The position numbers and the translations under genes were made by a program. Below are positions 8,696 to 19,648 of a stretch of DNA of 35,223 bases, piece by piece. The notes beneath the pieces are model-generated. The model saw only the letters and a list, made by a program, of their open reading frames with translations, made no database searches and had not been told where the DNA came from. This stretch comes from Patescibacteria group bacterium (lineage in GTDB: Bacteria > Patescibacteriota > Minisyncoccia > Phycocordibacterales > SBAW01): assembly GCA_019752125.1 (NCBI GenBank), contig JAIEMM010000011.1, positions 1-35,223 of the forward strand, written 5' to 3'. The first letter of the stretch is position 1. Every line of letters starts with the position of its first letter.

Positions 8696-11380
8696 TTATA
8701 CCGCCTGGAGGTCAGAAGCGACGGTAGATTTAACGCGGCTTTTAGGACCTTTTTTAACGTCGAAGACAAACTCACTTCCCTTCATGTCGACAGTGATGCT
8801 GCCGCCGGAGAGAACGCCACGGCTGACCATAAGAGACGCGGCCTTGGTAAGAATTTTATCTTGAATGAGTCGGCGGAGTGGGCGCGCACCGTAGTGTGGG
8901 TTGTATCCTTCTTTCGACAGATAGTCGTACACTGCAGGAGTAAGCGTGAGTGAAATTTCTTTTTGCGCCAAGCGTTTGACCACTTGCTCCACCTGAATGC
9001 CCACGATTTCTTTAACCGCCTCCTTCGAAAGGATGTTGAAGATAATTATTTCATCAATACGGTTAAGGAATTCTGGACGGAAGTAGTCCTTAAGAGCCTG
9101 CTGCACACGATCCTTCGCCATCTCGTAGTTTGCCGCATCGGTTGGGTTGTTTGCGAAGCCAAGCTGCTCCATCTTGTCGATATGCTGAGCACCAATGTTG
9201 CTCGTCATAATGATGATGGTGTTACGGAAGTTTACGCGGCGGCCTTTTGCGTCTGTGAGCGTACCGTTGTCGAGCACCTGCAGAAGAATGTTGAAGACTT
9301 CTGGGTGTGCTTTTTCAATCTCGTCGAAGAGAAGTACGGAGTATGGGCGGTGGCGAACAAGCTCTGTAAGAGAACCTCCCTCTTCATGTCCCACATAGCC
9401 TGGAGGTGCACCGATAATCTTCGAGACCGAGTGCTTCTCCATGTACTCCGACATGTCCACGCGAATGAGCGACTTGTCGTCATCGAACATAAACTCGGCG
9501 AGTGCCTTTGTGAGTTCTGTTTTACCAACACCTGTTGGGCCCAGGAACATAAACGACGCGATAGGACGGTTCGGGTCTGCGATGCCTGCACGGCTACGCT
9601 TTACAGAGTCTGCAACTTTTTCAACAGCTTCGTTCTGGCCAACCACGCGCGACTGCAATACCTGTTCAATACGCGAAAGTTTTTCCGCCTCTTCTTCAAG
9701 CATGCGAGACACAGGAATGCTCGTCCATTTTGAAACCACAGAGGCGATGTCAGTTTCAGTAATTTCTTCTTTCAAGATACGGCGTGTGCTTTGGAGTTTC
9801 TTCAAGCGTTTTGTCTTCTGTTCAAGCTCGCGCTCAAGACTTGGGATTTCGCCGTAGCGGATTTCTGCCGCACGAGAAAGGTCTACTGCCATTTCTGCAG
9901 AGTCTGCCTCCATGCGCAGACTTTCAAGCTCTTTCTTGATGCTCTTAATGTCGCTCAAAACCTGCTTCTCATTCTTCCAGCGGCTTTCAAGCTCACTCGT
10001 TTTTTCTTTCAAGTCTGCAATATCTTTCTCTATCGCCTTGGTACGTGTTTTAGCAGAGCTATTTTCATCCTCTGAAGCCTCTTTGCGGAGCGCCTCTTTT
10101 TCTACCTCCAAACGCATTATCTTGCGATGCGCATCTTCAAGTGCTGGCGGTTTATTTTCAAGCGAAATACGGAGCGCCGACGAAGCTTCGTCGATCAAGT
10201 CTATTGCCTTGTCGGGCAAGAAACGATCCGGAATATAGCGAGCAGAAAGTTCCACCGCACTAACAAGCGAGTCGTCTGTGATGTGTACCCCGTGGAAGAG
10301 TTCGTATTTTTCTTTAAGACCGCGCAAAATGGCGATAGCGTCGTCTGTTGTTGGCTCGAGCACATACACTGGCTGGAAGCGACGCTGGAAGGCAGGGTCA
10401 CGCTCAATGTGTTTTTGATATTCTTTAAGTGTCGTTGCGCCAATGACGTGGATGTCGCCGCGCGCAAGGGCTGGCTTAAGCATATTTGAAGCATCCATAG
10501 CGCCTTCTGCGGCGCCTGCGCCTATCATGGTGTGGATCTCGTCAATAAAGAGCAGAACTTTGCCTTCTGAGCGTTCTATCTCTTTCATAATTGCCTTCAA
10601 ACGTTCTTCAAACTCGCCGCGGTATTTCGTACCCGCAATGAGTGCGCCGAGGTCGAGAGAGACAAGCTCTTTGTCGCGCAGAGATTCTGGAACATCGCCT
10701 GAAGCAATGCGTGAAGCAAGACCTTCAGCGATTGCGGTTTTTCCTACACCCGCTTCACCGATAAGTATTGGGTTGTTTTTTGTGCGACGTGAAAGAATTT
10801 GGATAACGCGCTGAATTTCTTCATCACGACCAATGACTGGGTCGAGTTTATTTTCTGCCGCCATGCGTGTAAGAGAGCGTGTGTACTTTGTGAGTGCACG
10901 GTTCTTCTTCCCTTCTGCAGGCGCAGTGTGCTTTGAAGAGCGGAGGTCTCCAAGCGCGCGGATAATGCCTTCACGAGTAATGCGGAAGCGGCCAAGCGTA
11001 TCGCGGGCCACACCTGGCACATCGACGATGGCTACCAAAAGATGTTCTGTTGAAACAAACTCATCGTGGAGTTCTGTCGCAACTTTTGCTGAACGCTCTA
11101 GTGCCTGCACAAGCTCAGGTGTTAGGTACAGTTGGTACGATGGTGAGAGCACCGAGCTCGCAGGACCCCCTTCAAGCCCTTCTAGTATCGTGTCCGTCAA
11201 AAGAACGAGGTCGACTTCTAGTTTTTCTATAATTGAAACCACCAGCGACTCCTCCTGTAGCAACAAAGCCGCCAACAGGTGAAGTGGGCTTACTTGGTTC
11301 TGGCCGCGCTCAACCGCAAGCTCGTGAGCTCGGCGGACGGCCTCTTTTGCTTTCGTTGTGAAATGATTGAATGGAGGCAT
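8696..11380 (-). CDS. clpB: ClpB-type AAA+ chaperone/unfoldase
   Basis: N-terminal Clp repeat, [15 protein letters not shown], coiled M-domain, [51 protein letters not shown]. Confidence 0.92.
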   Translation of the reverse strand: MPPFNHFTTKAKEAVRRAHELAVERGQNQVSPLHLLAALLLQEESLVVSIIEKLEVDLVLLTDTILEGLEGGPASSVLSPSYQLYLTPELVQALERSAKVATELHDEFVSTEHLLVAIVDVPGVARDTLGRFRITREGIIRALGDLRSSKHTAPAEGKKNRALTKYTRSLTRMAAENKLDPVIGRDEEIQRVIQILSRRTKNNPILIGEAGVGKTAIAEGLASRIASGDVPESLRDKELVSLDLGALIAGTKYRGEFEERLKAIMKEIERSEGKVLLFIDEIHTMIGAGAAEGAMDASNMLKPALARGDIHVIGATTLKEYQKHIERDPAFQRRFQPVYVLEPTTDDAIAILRGLKEKYELFHGVHITDDSLVSAVELSARYIPDRFLPDKAIDLIDEASSALRISLENKPPALEDAHRKIMRLEVEKEALRKEASEDENSSAKTRTKAIEKDIADLKEKTSELESRWKNEKQVLSDIKSIKKELESLRMEADSAEMAVDLSRAAEIRYGEIPSLERELEQKTKRLKKLQSTRRILKEEITETDIASVVSKWTSIPVSRMLEEEAEKLSRIEQVLQSRVVGQNEAVEKVADSVKRSRAGIADPNRPIASFMFLGPTGVGKTELTKALAEFMFDDDKSLIRVDMSEYMEKHSVSKIIGAPPGYVGHEEGGSLTELVRHRPYSVLLFDEIEKAHPEVFNILLQVLDNGTLTDAKGRRVNFRNTIIIMTSNIGAQHIDKMEQLGFANNPTDAANYEMAKDRVQQALKDYFRPEFLNRIDEIIIFNILSKEAVKEIVGIQVEQVVKRLAQKEISLTLTPAVYDYLSKEGYNPHYGARPLRRLIQDKILTKAASLMVSRGVLSGGSITVDMKGSEFVFDVKKGPKSRVKSTVASDLQAV

Positions 11381-11406
11381 AGCGTTTTATATAACTAACT
11401 TATACG

Positions 11407-12213
11407 TTATTGAGTTTTCGCCCCTGGTTTGGGTGGTGGAGCCGCAGGCAATGTTGCGATTGTGTAGTAGTCACTACCTTGGCCGAGAGAATCGGTGGTT
11501 GCTATACCGATGACACTGCCGAAGATATCCATTATAAGAGAGCCTGGCGTTACTGAAGTTACACTTGCTTCGATGAGGCCTGGGTTATTTTTGGAAGGAA
11601 GTGTCGCAATAACGCCTTGCCCCACGGTATCTATACCTTTACCACCGATACGAATGATGCTCTGACCAAGCTGAAGTTTGCTTGAATCGGCAAGCGTTGC
11701 TGGAGCAGCTGCTGTCGACGTTCCGGAAAGTACTGTTACGACGGCTATTGCGGAACTTGTTGCATCGTTCACATTTGAGATAGGAACACGCGTACCATCG
11801 GAAAGAATTGCATCGAAGCTCGTTGCGCCCGTTGCCGCAAGCGAGTCGCTGTCTGTGAGCGTAGTGCCCTTACTGTCTACGATGACGCCACGTGCGACTA
11901 ACTCTTCCTTTCCCTTAATGGTGATGCGAACAATACTTTTTTGCATCGCTGCAATGGATTGTGCGGTAAGGTCATCGCTTCGTACCACAACTGTTTTGGT
12001 GGTTACGGTTGCCACAGCAGCTGCCGCGTCTTGGGTTGCAGGCACGACGGTCTGTACCGTGCGCTCAACAATCTGGTTTATGGTACGAGTGATGCCTTGT
12101 GGCTGCTGGTTCAACAACGAAACAGTTACGATGCCCGTGGCAATGGATGTCACGAGTGCGACCAAAAGAGTGAGGAGTATTACTTGATGTTTGGTCAGTC
12201 TCTCGAGGTCCAT
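11407..12213 (-). CDS. HtrA/trypsin-like pseudo-protease (TM-anchored, triad apparently lost)
   Basis: N-terminal TM, then VARGVIVDSKGTTLTDSDSLAATG...ATLADSSKLQLGQSIIRIGGKG...FGSVIGIAT matching the HtrA layout without the catalytic residues. Confidence 0.6.
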   Translation of the reverse strand: MDLERLTKHQVILLTLLVALVTSIATGIVTVSLLNQQPQGITRTINQIVERTVQTVVPATQDAAAAVATVTTKTVVVRSDDLTAQSIAAMQKSIVRITIKGKEELVARGVIVDSKGTTLTDSDSLAATGATSFDAILSDGTRVPISNVNDATSSAIAVVTVLSGTSTAAAPATLADSSKLQLGQSIIRIGGKGIDTVGQGVIATLPSKNNPGLIEASVTSVTPGSLIMDIFGSVIGIATTDSLGQGSDYYTIATLPAAPPPKPGAKTQ

Positions 12214-12221
12214 TACTACTA

Positions 12222-13400
12222 TTATATAGCGGTTGTATAGCGTTTTGCAATTTTTTCAAGTGCGGCGGAAATAGTGTCAGCGTCGCGCTTTGTTGCGTCG
12301 GGCAAAAGGGTGATTCTGATGGCGCCCCGCGCTCGATTCGTGTCGCCCAGCGCCACTACAACGTATGAAAGTTCACTGTCGGCAACATTGCACGCAGAGC
12401 GTGTGGTAATCGCGACCCCTTCTGCATCAAGTCCAAGCACGGCCATTTCTCTATCAAGACCTAGAATAGAGATGTTGAGATTGTTTGGTGCGCGGTGAGA
12501 AAACTCCGGGCCGTTTAATTCTGCTTCCGGAATTCGTTTCTTGATCTCGTTCCAAAGATAATTTCGAATCTCTGCAGTTTTTTCTGCCCTATCAACGACA
12601 TTCTTACTTGCATCCTTAAGTGCGACAGCAAACGCACCAACGAGCGGGACATTTTCAGTTCCTCCGCGAAGCCCACGCTCTTGCTTGCTCCCCAACAGCA
12701 GCGGTTCAATCTGAACCCCTCTCTTTATGTAGAGTGCACCGACTCCTTTAGGACCCATTATTTTTTGTGCATCAAGCGTAAGCAAATCAACGCCAAGCGA
12801 TTCTACTTTCAAATCCAACCATAACGGTGCCTGTGATGCATCGGTGTGAAAATAGATTGGTGTTTGTTTTGTTTTTTTTATTCGGCGAATCTCTTTTGCG
12901 ATTTCCCGGATTGGCTCGATCGTACCAATTTCACTATTTATGTATTGGATAGAAATAAGTACAGTGTGCTCGGTAATTGCTTCTGCAAGTTCTTTTGGGG
13001 AAATAAGTCCTTCACTATCAACTGCAAGTTCTGTTAACTGCAGACCTTCTTTTGTAAGGGCGCGAAGCGGCTCAAGAACCGATGAGTGTTCGATTACACT
13101 CGTAATCGCATGCGCCGGTTTTCCTTCACGTATATAAGGTCTGAGAATTCCCTGCAATGTAAGATTGTTTCCTTCGGTCCCACTTCCTGTGAAAACCATT
13201 TCATCTGGGTGTGCACCTATAGCTTTTGCCACAACCTCCCGAGCATCTTCAAGTTCTCGTTTTGCCTCCACTCCTTCTTTATGGAGAGCCCCTGCATTTC
13301 CGTACACATCCAAAAGGCGAAGAAGTTCCCCTTTCGCACGAGCAGAGAGCGGCGTAGCCGCTGCTGCATCTGCATAAATACGCTTCTTTCTAAACCACAT
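12222..13400 (-). CDS. Cysteine desulfurase (NifS/IscS-like)
   Basis: IYADAAAATPLS, FTGSGTEGNNLTLQG, FHTDASQAPLWLDL, LDAQKIMGPKGVGALYI, TTRSACN. Confidence 0.92.
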   Translation of the reverse strand: MWFRKKRIYADAAAATPLSARAKGELLRLLDVYGNAGALHKEGVEAKRELEDAREVVAKAIGAHPDEMVFTGSGTEGNNLTLQGILRPYIREGKPAHAITSVIEHSSVLEPLRALTKEGLQLTELAVDSEGLISPKELAEAITEHTVLISIQYINSEIGTIEPIREIAKEIRRIKKTKQTPIYFHTDASQAPLWLDLKVESLGVDLLTLDAQKIMGPKGVGALYIKRGVQIEPLLLGSKQERGLRGGTENVPLVGAFAVALKDASKNVVDRAEKTAEIRNYLWNEIKKRIPEAELNGPEFSHRAPNNLNISILGLDREMAVLGLDAEGVAITTRSACNVADSELSYVVVALGDTNRARGAIRITLLPDATKRDADTISAALEKIAKRYTTAI

Positions 13401-13422
13401 TAAGTTCAGTATACTAATTTTC

Positions 13423-13971
13423 ATGTCGCTTGCATCTATGATTTCTTGGCTTACACTCGCCTCTCCCTATATGGCCCTTGGCGCACTTGTCGTCTCGCTC
13501 ATTGCCGTGGCACTACTTCTTGCCATTCGTCGTAGATTTATGCGTCTCGCGTTTGGCCGCAGTGGCTCTATAGAAGAAAGTATCGCAATACTCCTACGCG
13601 ACACTAAAGAACTTCAACATTTCCGCATTGAACTTGAAAAATATTTGAAAAACGCAGAGCTTCGTCTGCGCGGAAGCGTGCAAGGTGTGGGCGTTGTTCG
13701 CTTCAATGCATTTGCAGGATCCGCCACTGGCGGAGGTGCCGGTGGTAACCAAAGTTTCTCGGCCGCTTTTCTTGACGAAGAGCTCTCTGGTGTGGTATTG
13801 TCAACTCTCTATTCGCGAAACCACGTCGGCGTATACGCGAAGCCGGTAGAAAAAGGCAGCTCGTCATTTGAACTAACTACCGAGGAGCGCGACGCTATCG
13901 CAAAAGCAAAGCTTTCCATAGCCGTACACAAGAAGCATGCCAGCCCCGCTGACGGCAAGGTAAGCGCATAA
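13423..13971 (+). CDS. DUF4446-like protein
   Basis: N-terminal TM, then LQGVGVVRFNAFAGSATGGGAGGNQSFSAAFLDEELSGVVLSTLYSRNHVGVYAKPV. Confidence 0.8.
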   Translation: MSLASMISWLTLASPYMALGALVVSLIAVALLLAIRRRFMRLAFGRSGSIEESIAILLRDTKELQHFRIELEKYLKNAELRLRGSVQGVGVVRFNAFAGSATGGGAGGNQSFSAAFLDEELSGVVLSTLYSRNHVGVYAKPVEKGSSSFELTTEERDAIAKAKLSIAVHKKHASPADGKVSA

Positions 13972-13976
13972 ACACT

Positions 13977-15584
13977 ATGTCACAAGAAAATCTTACATCG
14001 GGCGAACGCCCGCCTATAGTTGCAATTGTTGGTCATATCGACCACGGAAAATCGACATTGCTCGACTATATTCGTAAAACAAATATTACTGAAAAAGAAG
14101 CGGGTGGAATCACCCAACATCTTTCTGCATACGAAGCGCAGCACACTAACGCCACCGGCACGCACCATATCACCTTTTTAGATACTCCAGGGCATGAAGC
14201 ATTTCGCGCAATGCGCCTACGCGGCCTTGAAGTTGCCGATGTTGCCGTACTTGTTGTGTCCGCAGAAGACGGCGCAAAACCTCAGACCCTCGAAGCGGTA
14301 AAACTTATTGAGGAAACAAAAATCCCCTACATTGTCGCAATCACAAAGATAGACAAGCCGGGCGCAGATGTTGAGAAGGCAAAAATGTCTCTTCTTGAAA
14401 ACGGTATTTACCTAGAAGGTTTGGGTGGCGAGATTCCTTTTACCGCAATCTCAAGCAAGAGCGGCGAAGGCATTCCTGAACTTCTCGATCTGATCTTGCT
14501 TGCAGGAGAACTTGAAGGCCTTTCTGCTGATCCAGATAAGGCTGGCGAAGGCTTGGTTATCGAAGCACATCTAGACCCTAAGCGCGGCAATGCCGCAACA
14601 CTCATTGTGCAGGACGGCTCTGTTGAAAGCGGCGAGTTTATCATCTCAGGAGAATCAATGGCGCCTGTGCGCATTATGGAAAACTATGTCGGCAAGGCAA
14701 TTAAAGTTGCAGGCCCCGGCAGCCCTATTCTTATTGTTGGATTCTCTTCCCTCCCACAGATTGGTGCAAAGTGGCGCTGCGTTGAAACTAAAAAAGAAGC
14801 TGAGCAAGAAGTTTCAGAAGCTAAGAGAAATCCTGCGCAGAAACCAAGCTCGCCTCAACGCGGAGAATTTTCTGCTAAAAATTCTCCTACCTCCGGCGCC
14901 GTCGCGCCTGCGTACATTTCGGACGAACTTGTTTCTGCTTCGACCGCTACTGAAAGCGCTGAGCCAGCAGAAGTCATGAATCTTCCTATCGTTATCAAAA
15001 CCGACTTCGCAGGAACAGGAGATGCTGTTGTTCACGAAATTGAAAAACTTCCCAAGCACGCACGCTTGAATGTCCACGTTGTTGGCCGCGGCACAGGCCC
15101 TATCTCTAAGAGCGATGTTGAACTTGTCGGCAGTGGCGCGGTGCCTGGCATTATCCTCGGCTTCAATGTGAAGGCCGACCGCGACGCCGTACAGCTTGCA
15201 GAGCGCCTTGGAGTTTCAGCATCAACGTTCTCTATAATCTACGAACTTACAAAGTGGCTTGGAGAAGAAATAGAAAAACGCCGCCCTCGCGCACAAATGG
15301 AAGAAAAGACCGGCTCAGCAAAATTGCTTAAAGTATTTAGTACGGTTAAGAACAAAGTTGTTGTTGGAGGCCGTGTTGATGAGGGGGAAATTGTCGAAGG
15401 CGCGGATATAAAAATCATACGCCGCGACGTGGAAGTTGGTCGCGGTACTATCTCCAGCCTCCAGAGCCAGAAATCAGCAGCAAAGAAAGTTGAAAAAGGT
15501 AACGAATTTGGCGCCATGCTTAAGATTGATTTTGAACCAGCCGCTGGCGATACTCTCGAAGTATTTGCCGTAGTCACAAAGTAG
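13977..15584 (+). CDS. infB: Translation initiation factor IF-2
   Basis: [73 protein letters not shown]; short form. Confidence 0.96.
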   Translation: MSQENLTSGERPPIVAIVGHIDHGKSTLLDYIRKTNITEKEAGGITQHLSAYEAQHTNATGTHHITFLDTPGHEAFRAMRLRGLEVADVAVLVVSAEDGAKPQTLEAVKLIEETKIPYIVAITKIDKPGADVEKAKMSLLENGIYLEGLGGEIPFTAISSKSGEGIPELLDLILLAGELEGLSADPDKAGEGLVIEAHLDPKRGNAATLIVQDGSVESGEFIISGESMAPVRIMENYVGKAIKVAGPGSPILIVGFSSLPQIGAKWRCVETKKEAEQEVSEAKRNPAQKPSSPQRGEFSAKNSPTSGAVAPAYISDELVSASTATESAEPAEVMNLPIVIKTDFAGTGDAVVHEIEKLPKHARLNVHVVGRGTGPISKSDVELVGSGAVPGIILGFNVKADRDAVQLAERLGVSASTFSIIYELTKWLGEEIEKRRPRAQMEEKTGSAKLLKVFSTVKNKVVVGGRVDEGEIVEGADIKIIRRDVEVGRGTISSLQSQKSAAKKVEKGNEFGAMLKIDFEPAAGDTLEVFAVVTK

Positions 15585-15610
15585 TTCGACTACGCTCACC
15601 ATAAATAACT

Positions 15611-15931
15611 ATGAACGGAAACCGAGGAGAAAGAATACAGGAAGCAGTGCGCGCGACGGCGGCAGAATTTCTCGCGAAAGAGGCTGGGCCGCAGTCGCTT
15701 ATAACAGTTACTCAAGTCGCCCTTTCAAATGACGCTCGTAGTGCACGAGTATTCATCAGCGTACTCCCTGAAAGCGCAGAAGACGCCGCCCTTGCGTTTG
15801 CACAGCGTAACCGCCGCGAACTCGCGGAGTTCTTCCGCACTCGCGTACGTGGCGCATTCCCTCCCCATTTCGAATTTATGATCGACCGCGGCGAAAAGAA
15901 TCGCCAGCGCCTCGACGAACTGACGAGTTAA
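15611..15931 (+). CDS. rbfA: Ribosome-binding factor A
   Basis: Follows infB; RIQEAVRATAAEFLAKEAGPQSLITVTQVALSNDARSARVFISVLPE ... RGEKNRQRLDEL. Confidence 0.88.
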   Translation: MNGNRGERIQEAVRATAAEFLAKEAGPQSLITVTQVALSNDARSARVFISVLPESAEDAALAFAQRNRRELAEFFRTRVRGAFPPHFEFMIDRGEKNRQRLDELTS

Positions 15932-15948
15932 CGTTAAAGTATTGAAAC

Positions 15949-16023
15949 GGCCACGTCGCCAAGTAGTAAGGCACGGGACTGCAAATCCTGAATACGCGGG
16001 TGCGATTCCCGCCGTGGCCTCCA
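15949..16023 (+). tRNA. tRNA-Cys (GCA), 3' CCA encoded
   Basis: GGCCACG...CTGCAAA loop...CGTGGCC-T-CCA. Confidence 0.93.
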
Positions 16024-16036
16024 AAGTGTGCTGAAA

Positions 16037-17554
16037 TTATGCGAGCGCTTCCTCGAACACTCGTGCAAGTGCCTCTATTTCATTTTTTGTTTCTGTGCCA
16101 ACAGAAATACGGACAAACGGGCTGGTAATACCAGTTGCGTAACGTGCTGTTACATACAGCCTCGTCGTATCAAACCCAAAACTCGTCCCACCAACAATAT
16201 CAATGCCGGCTTTTTTTGCAGCCCCAGTAACACGCGACACAAAGGCATCGTAGTGAGAAACGCTCTGCTTCCCTTCTTTAAAACTAAGTGTCACAAAGGG
16301 TCCTTGGAAAGAAAGATTTTTACTCCATTCGTATCCAGCGTATGTAGGGAGGCTGGGATGTACCACGTGGGACACGACGCCACCTCCATGTCTAAGAGCA
16401 GTGTCGAGCTTCTCTGCAAGCAACCGTGCATTTCTACCAATACGCGCAAGACGGGCATCAAATAATTCTCTATTGGGAAGTGGCATGGCGAGCACTGACG
16501 CATCCGGCATAATCGTTCCAAGGTGCATGCGCGCTTCAAACAAACCTTGTTCTGAACCAACCGGTGCCCAGATAATTCCTCCACTCACTCGATCGAATCC
16601 AAATTGATGGAACTTGAGCAAACTTTCCACCACCACCAGATGCATGCCACCCAAAGGTTTGAGCGGTAGCTCATGAAGCGGCTGGTATGAAGTGGCGAGC
16701 CCTGTATTGTCGAGCACAAGAGTAGATGTTGAAGGTAATATATTGGAAAGTTTTGGAATAAGCACATGGAGATTTGGCATCGCGAGCGATTCAGCACCGC
16801 AGATGGAATCTAAAAACACAATCGAAGGCTGTAGCTTCTCTGCAATAAGAAGCATATTTTCAGTATCAAACTCATCAACATAATGAACCTGCCCCGGAAA
16901 CAATTTTTCCAATTGCCACTTGTTTTGGAAATAGCTTGCCTGCCCTACCATCACGACAGAGCCAGGTGCGACACGAGACCGCAATGATGTAAGCACCGTC
17001 GCGACAGCGCTCATACCGCTACTAGTTGGAAATGCAAACGGAGCAAGACGAAGAGGATGGTCAACGTATGCTTTTACAAATGCTTGTCCGTAACGCTTTT
17101 CATCGGCATGCATGTCACGTTTGTAGTCATTAGCCGACACAGAGATCTTCCCTGTTTCGTTGCCCGCCTGCGGCGTAGCTGTATGCCAAAACGATGGAGA
17201 CTGCCAGTTACCCGCAGAGAGAAGTCCTCCGAGCGTCGCATGGAAAGTTCTCAGCAAATCACTATATTCTTTTTTCTTTTGTATAAGCTGCGGCACGTGA
17301 GAAACACTCCACAGGGCTTTATTACCGAGCACGTGTTCAAGTTCTCCAGACACTCCTTGGAGTACGCCACGCAGACCATCGGCCTGGCTTTTTAAATAGG
17401 TTTTTGTCGGCAGTATGTAGGAATCTTTTGTTCCAGCAAGATGCATGCAAAAAGCTTCGACGGTCTTGTACGCAAAACCATACAGGCTGTGCAAACGCCC
17501 AAAATCCTCTTTCAAGTCTGCCAAGGTTTCTTCCATGTGCGGCCATTTTAGCAT
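16037..17554 (-). CDS. PLP-dependent fold-type I enzyme (Cys/Met metabolism-like)
   Basis: FPTSSGMSAVATVL, LVLDNTGLATSYQPLHELPLKPLGGMHLVVVESLLKFHQFGFDRVSGGII. Confidence 0.75.
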   Translation of the reverse strand: MLKWPHMEETLADLKEDFGRLHSLYGFAYKTVEAFCMHLAGTKDSYILPTKTYLKSQADGLRGVLQGVSGELEHVLGNKALWSVSHVPQLIQKKKEYSDLLRTFHATLGGLLSAGNWQSPSFWHTATPQAGNETGKISVSANDYKRDMHADEKRYGQAFVKAYVDHPLRLAPFAFPTSSGMSAVATVLTSLRSRVAPGSVVMVGQASYFQNKWQLEKLFPGQVHYVDEFDTENMLLIAEKLQPSIVFLDSICGAESLAMPNLHVLIPKLSNILPSTSTLVLDNTGLATSYQPLHELPLKPLGGMHLVVVESLLKFHQFGFDRVSGGIIWAPVGSEQGLFEARMHLGTIMPDASVLAMPLPNRELFDARLARIGRNARLLAEKLDTALRHGGGVVSHVVHPSLPTYAGYEWSKNLSFQGPFVTLSFKEGKQSVSHYDAFVSRVTGAAKKAGIDIVGGTSFGFDTTRLYVTARYATGITSPFVRISVGTETKNEIEALARVFEEALA

Positions 17555-17582
17555 GGTGGCCTTATGCTAAAGTTTCTCTATC

Positions 17583-18323
17583 ATGCCCATTGCAGACATC
17601 CTTGGTTTAAAGCCTGGCCCCACATTACTTGTTACTGCAGGGCTCGACGGAGATGAGTATCCTCCTATTGCCGCCGCGTTTGAAGCGGCGCAGCGCTACA
17701 AAGATGGAGACTTTGCGGGCCGCCTTATTATCTTACCTATCGTCAACATCGCCGGGTTTGATGCGGGCACGTCAAAAAATCCTATAGATGGGAAATATCC
17801 TAAGTACTGCATACCCGGCCGCCTCTTTGGAACATCGTCGGACCGTCTTATGCGCAGTGTTGTTAAAACGTATGCACAACACTCAGCCCTATGGCTAGAC
17901 CTCCACAGCGCGGCACAAGGTGAAACAGTAATCCCGTGTCTATGGAACAATATCAGCGGTGTTGCCAGTGTAGATGCTCTCGGTGAAGCGTTTACGCGAG
18001 TATCAGGCGTGATAGCTGCAGTGCGCGAACAAGGCGGGCGGGCAACTTGCACTCTCGCGAAACACGGCTGCACATACGTGATTGCAGAATCAGAAGAGGA
18101 AGAGCAACATGCTGCATATATAGAACATGCGTTGCAGGTGCTCGGGATGATACCCGACAACTCTCCAACACAACCTCCTCGTATTTTTACAAAAACACGC
18201 GACATGAAAACATTTGAAGAAACTCCAAACGAAGGAGAACTTGTATTGTGGCAAAAAACCACCAACCTTCCCGGACACAAAGGCAGGTTTGGCGAAATAG
18301 CATACGAAGAGATTACGGAGTAA
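17583..18323 (+). CDS. Succinylglutamate desuccinylase/aspartoacylase-like (M14 family) protein
   Basis: LLVTAGLDGDEYPPIAAAFEA...LIILPIVNIAGFDAGTSKNPIDGKYPKY...ALWLDLHSAAQGETVIP. Confidence 0.8.
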   Translation: MPIADILGLKPGPTLLVTAGLDGDEYPPIAAAFEAAQRYKDGDFAGRLIILPIVNIAGFDAGTSKNPIDGKYPKYCIPGRLFGTSSDRLMRSVVKTYAQHSALWLDLHSAAQGETVIPCLWNNISGVASVDALGEAFTRVSGVIAAVREQGGRATCTLAKHGCTYVIAESEEEEQHAAYIEHALQVLGMIPDNSPTQPPRIFTKTRDMKTFEETPNEGELVLWQKTTNLPGHKGRFGEIAYEEITE

Positions 18324-18340
18324 AATAGCTCCGTAGCACT

Positions 18341-18426
18341 GCCGGGGTGATGAAATGGTAGACATAGGGGACTTAAAATCCCCGGACGTAAAAGTCGTGT
18401 GGGTTCGAGTCCCACCCCCGGCACCA
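18341..18426 (+). tRNA. tRNA-Leu (TAA), 3' CCA encoded
   Basis: GCCGGGG...CTTAAAA loop...GGTTCGAGTCC...CCCCGGC-A-CCA. Confidence 0.93.
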
Positions 18427-18432
18427 GAACAT

Positions 18433-19290
18433 ATGTACGGCGAGATATTACAAGAAGCACCAGAAGGCTATGTCCCCCACTATCAATGGCCTGAGTATGG
18501 GCTTGATACAGATGTCCCTCCCTTTTTAGGACCACGGCTCGTCGGCAAAGACCCCGTTGGGATGTACCGCCGCTTTTGGCCCATTGTTGTTGAAGAATAT
18601 ATTTCTGACAAAGAACCCGTGCTTGCAGACTCGGACCCTCAAGGCATTTCTCTCAACCGCATCATTATTTGGCAGCGTGTATTCCACAAAGATCAGCCAA
18701 AAGGATGGCGCACACTAAAACAAAAGCCTCCACAACTTGAAGGGTTTGCAGAACTTACATCTGACTATTGGAAGCAGTGGTCAGAGTCGGCACGCAGATA
18801 TCGTCGCAAATGGCACGATGAATTCTTGGGGAAAGAATATGCGATAGAAAAAATTAGCGCCGAAGAGTTTTTAAAACAGTATGAAAAGAGCACCATTAAG
18901 TCGTATATAAAAAAATTATATATGGACATTATGCAGCGCAAACAAAAAAACAGCGCGCATATAGATTTTATTGCAGCACGCCACCTCCCCACAGGCGACA
19001 TTGCTGCGGCCATGGCTGTGGTTGATTCCCCAACACATAACGCGTCGCACTACCTGTGCGGTTTTATAAAACCAGAATACGAAAAGGTTCCTGCGATGGT
19101 GGGAGTTATGGACGAATGGCACGCGCGCGGCATGCAGCGCGGTATGAAGTTTCTGCACTTCGGACGTTTTTGGCAAAAAGGCGACCCGGATGACTGGAAA
19201 GGATTTTCTGGGTTCAAATCAAAATTTGGATTGAAGTATGTAGCCTACCCACCTGCCTTGTGGAGATTCAAGGGAGGAAGACTTTTTTAG
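18433..19290 (+). CDS. FemAB/GNAT-like hypothetical protein
   Basis: Long ORF (ATG 18433) with FGRFWQKGDPDDWKGFSGFKSKFGLKYVAYPPALWRFK, resembling FemAB/acetyltransferase C-termini. Confidence 0.55.
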   Translation: MYGEILQEAPEGYVPHYQWPEYGLDTDVPPFLGPRLVGKDPVGMYRRFWPIVVEEYISDKEPVLADSDPQGISLNRIIIWQRVFHKDQPKGWRTLKQKPPQLEGFAELTSDYWKQWSESARRYRRKWHDEFLGKEYAIEKISAEEFLKQYEKSTIKSYIKKLYMDIMQRKQKNSAHIDFIAARHLPTGDIAAAMAVVDSPTHNASHYLCGFIKPEYEKVPAMVGVMDEWHARGMQRGMKFLHFGRFWQKGDPDDWKGFSGFKSKFGLKYVAYPPALWRFKGGRLF

Positions 19291-19620
19291 TGCGCCTTGT
19301 CGGACAAAATTGGAATCAATTAGTTTACGAGCTAGGCGGGTGGTATCAGCTCGGCCGAGACTTACAAGATGTGTTGGCTTCTAAAGCCGAGGCAATAATA
19401 GAGGAGGTTTAAGGACTGCCTTATGGGATTAGAACATACACACTGGAGGCAGAGCCGACAGTGTGCTTCTTGGAGGGGGTCTGGGGGAACCTTCTTTTAG
19501 AGAGAGTAGTTCGAGTCCAAAATTAGCGATATGTTACTATTAAGTTGGCCGGTTGTTCCGTAGGGAACTAGGCTACCTCTCGACGATGTAGATATCCGCA
19601 AGGAGACTGGCTTCAAAAGC

Positions 19621-19645
19621 CCCCCTCATTTCGAGGGGGTTTTTT
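19621..19645 (+). terminator. Strong rho-independent terminator
   Basis: CCCCCTC-atttc-GAGGGGG-TTTTTT; terminates a + strand transcript with no assigned gene. Confidence 0.85.
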
Positions 19646-19648
19646 GTT

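Noticed and set aside
8963-11282. Several plus-strand ORFs over 90-256 aa
   Set aside because: Antisense shadow ORFs of the clpB-type gene, which has full domain support on the minus strand.
17696-18535. 279-aa minus ORF
   Set aside because: Antisense to the M14-family gene and tRNA-Leu; contains the translated antisense-tRNA motif VPGVGLEPTRLLRPG.
19410-19645. tmRNA, RNase P RNA or SRP RNA
   Set aside because: Lacks the conserved signatures (tmRNA tRNA-like ends, GAGGAAAGUC of RNase P, GGUCAGG..GGAAGCAGCC of SRP); TTCGAGTCC alone is not sufficient.
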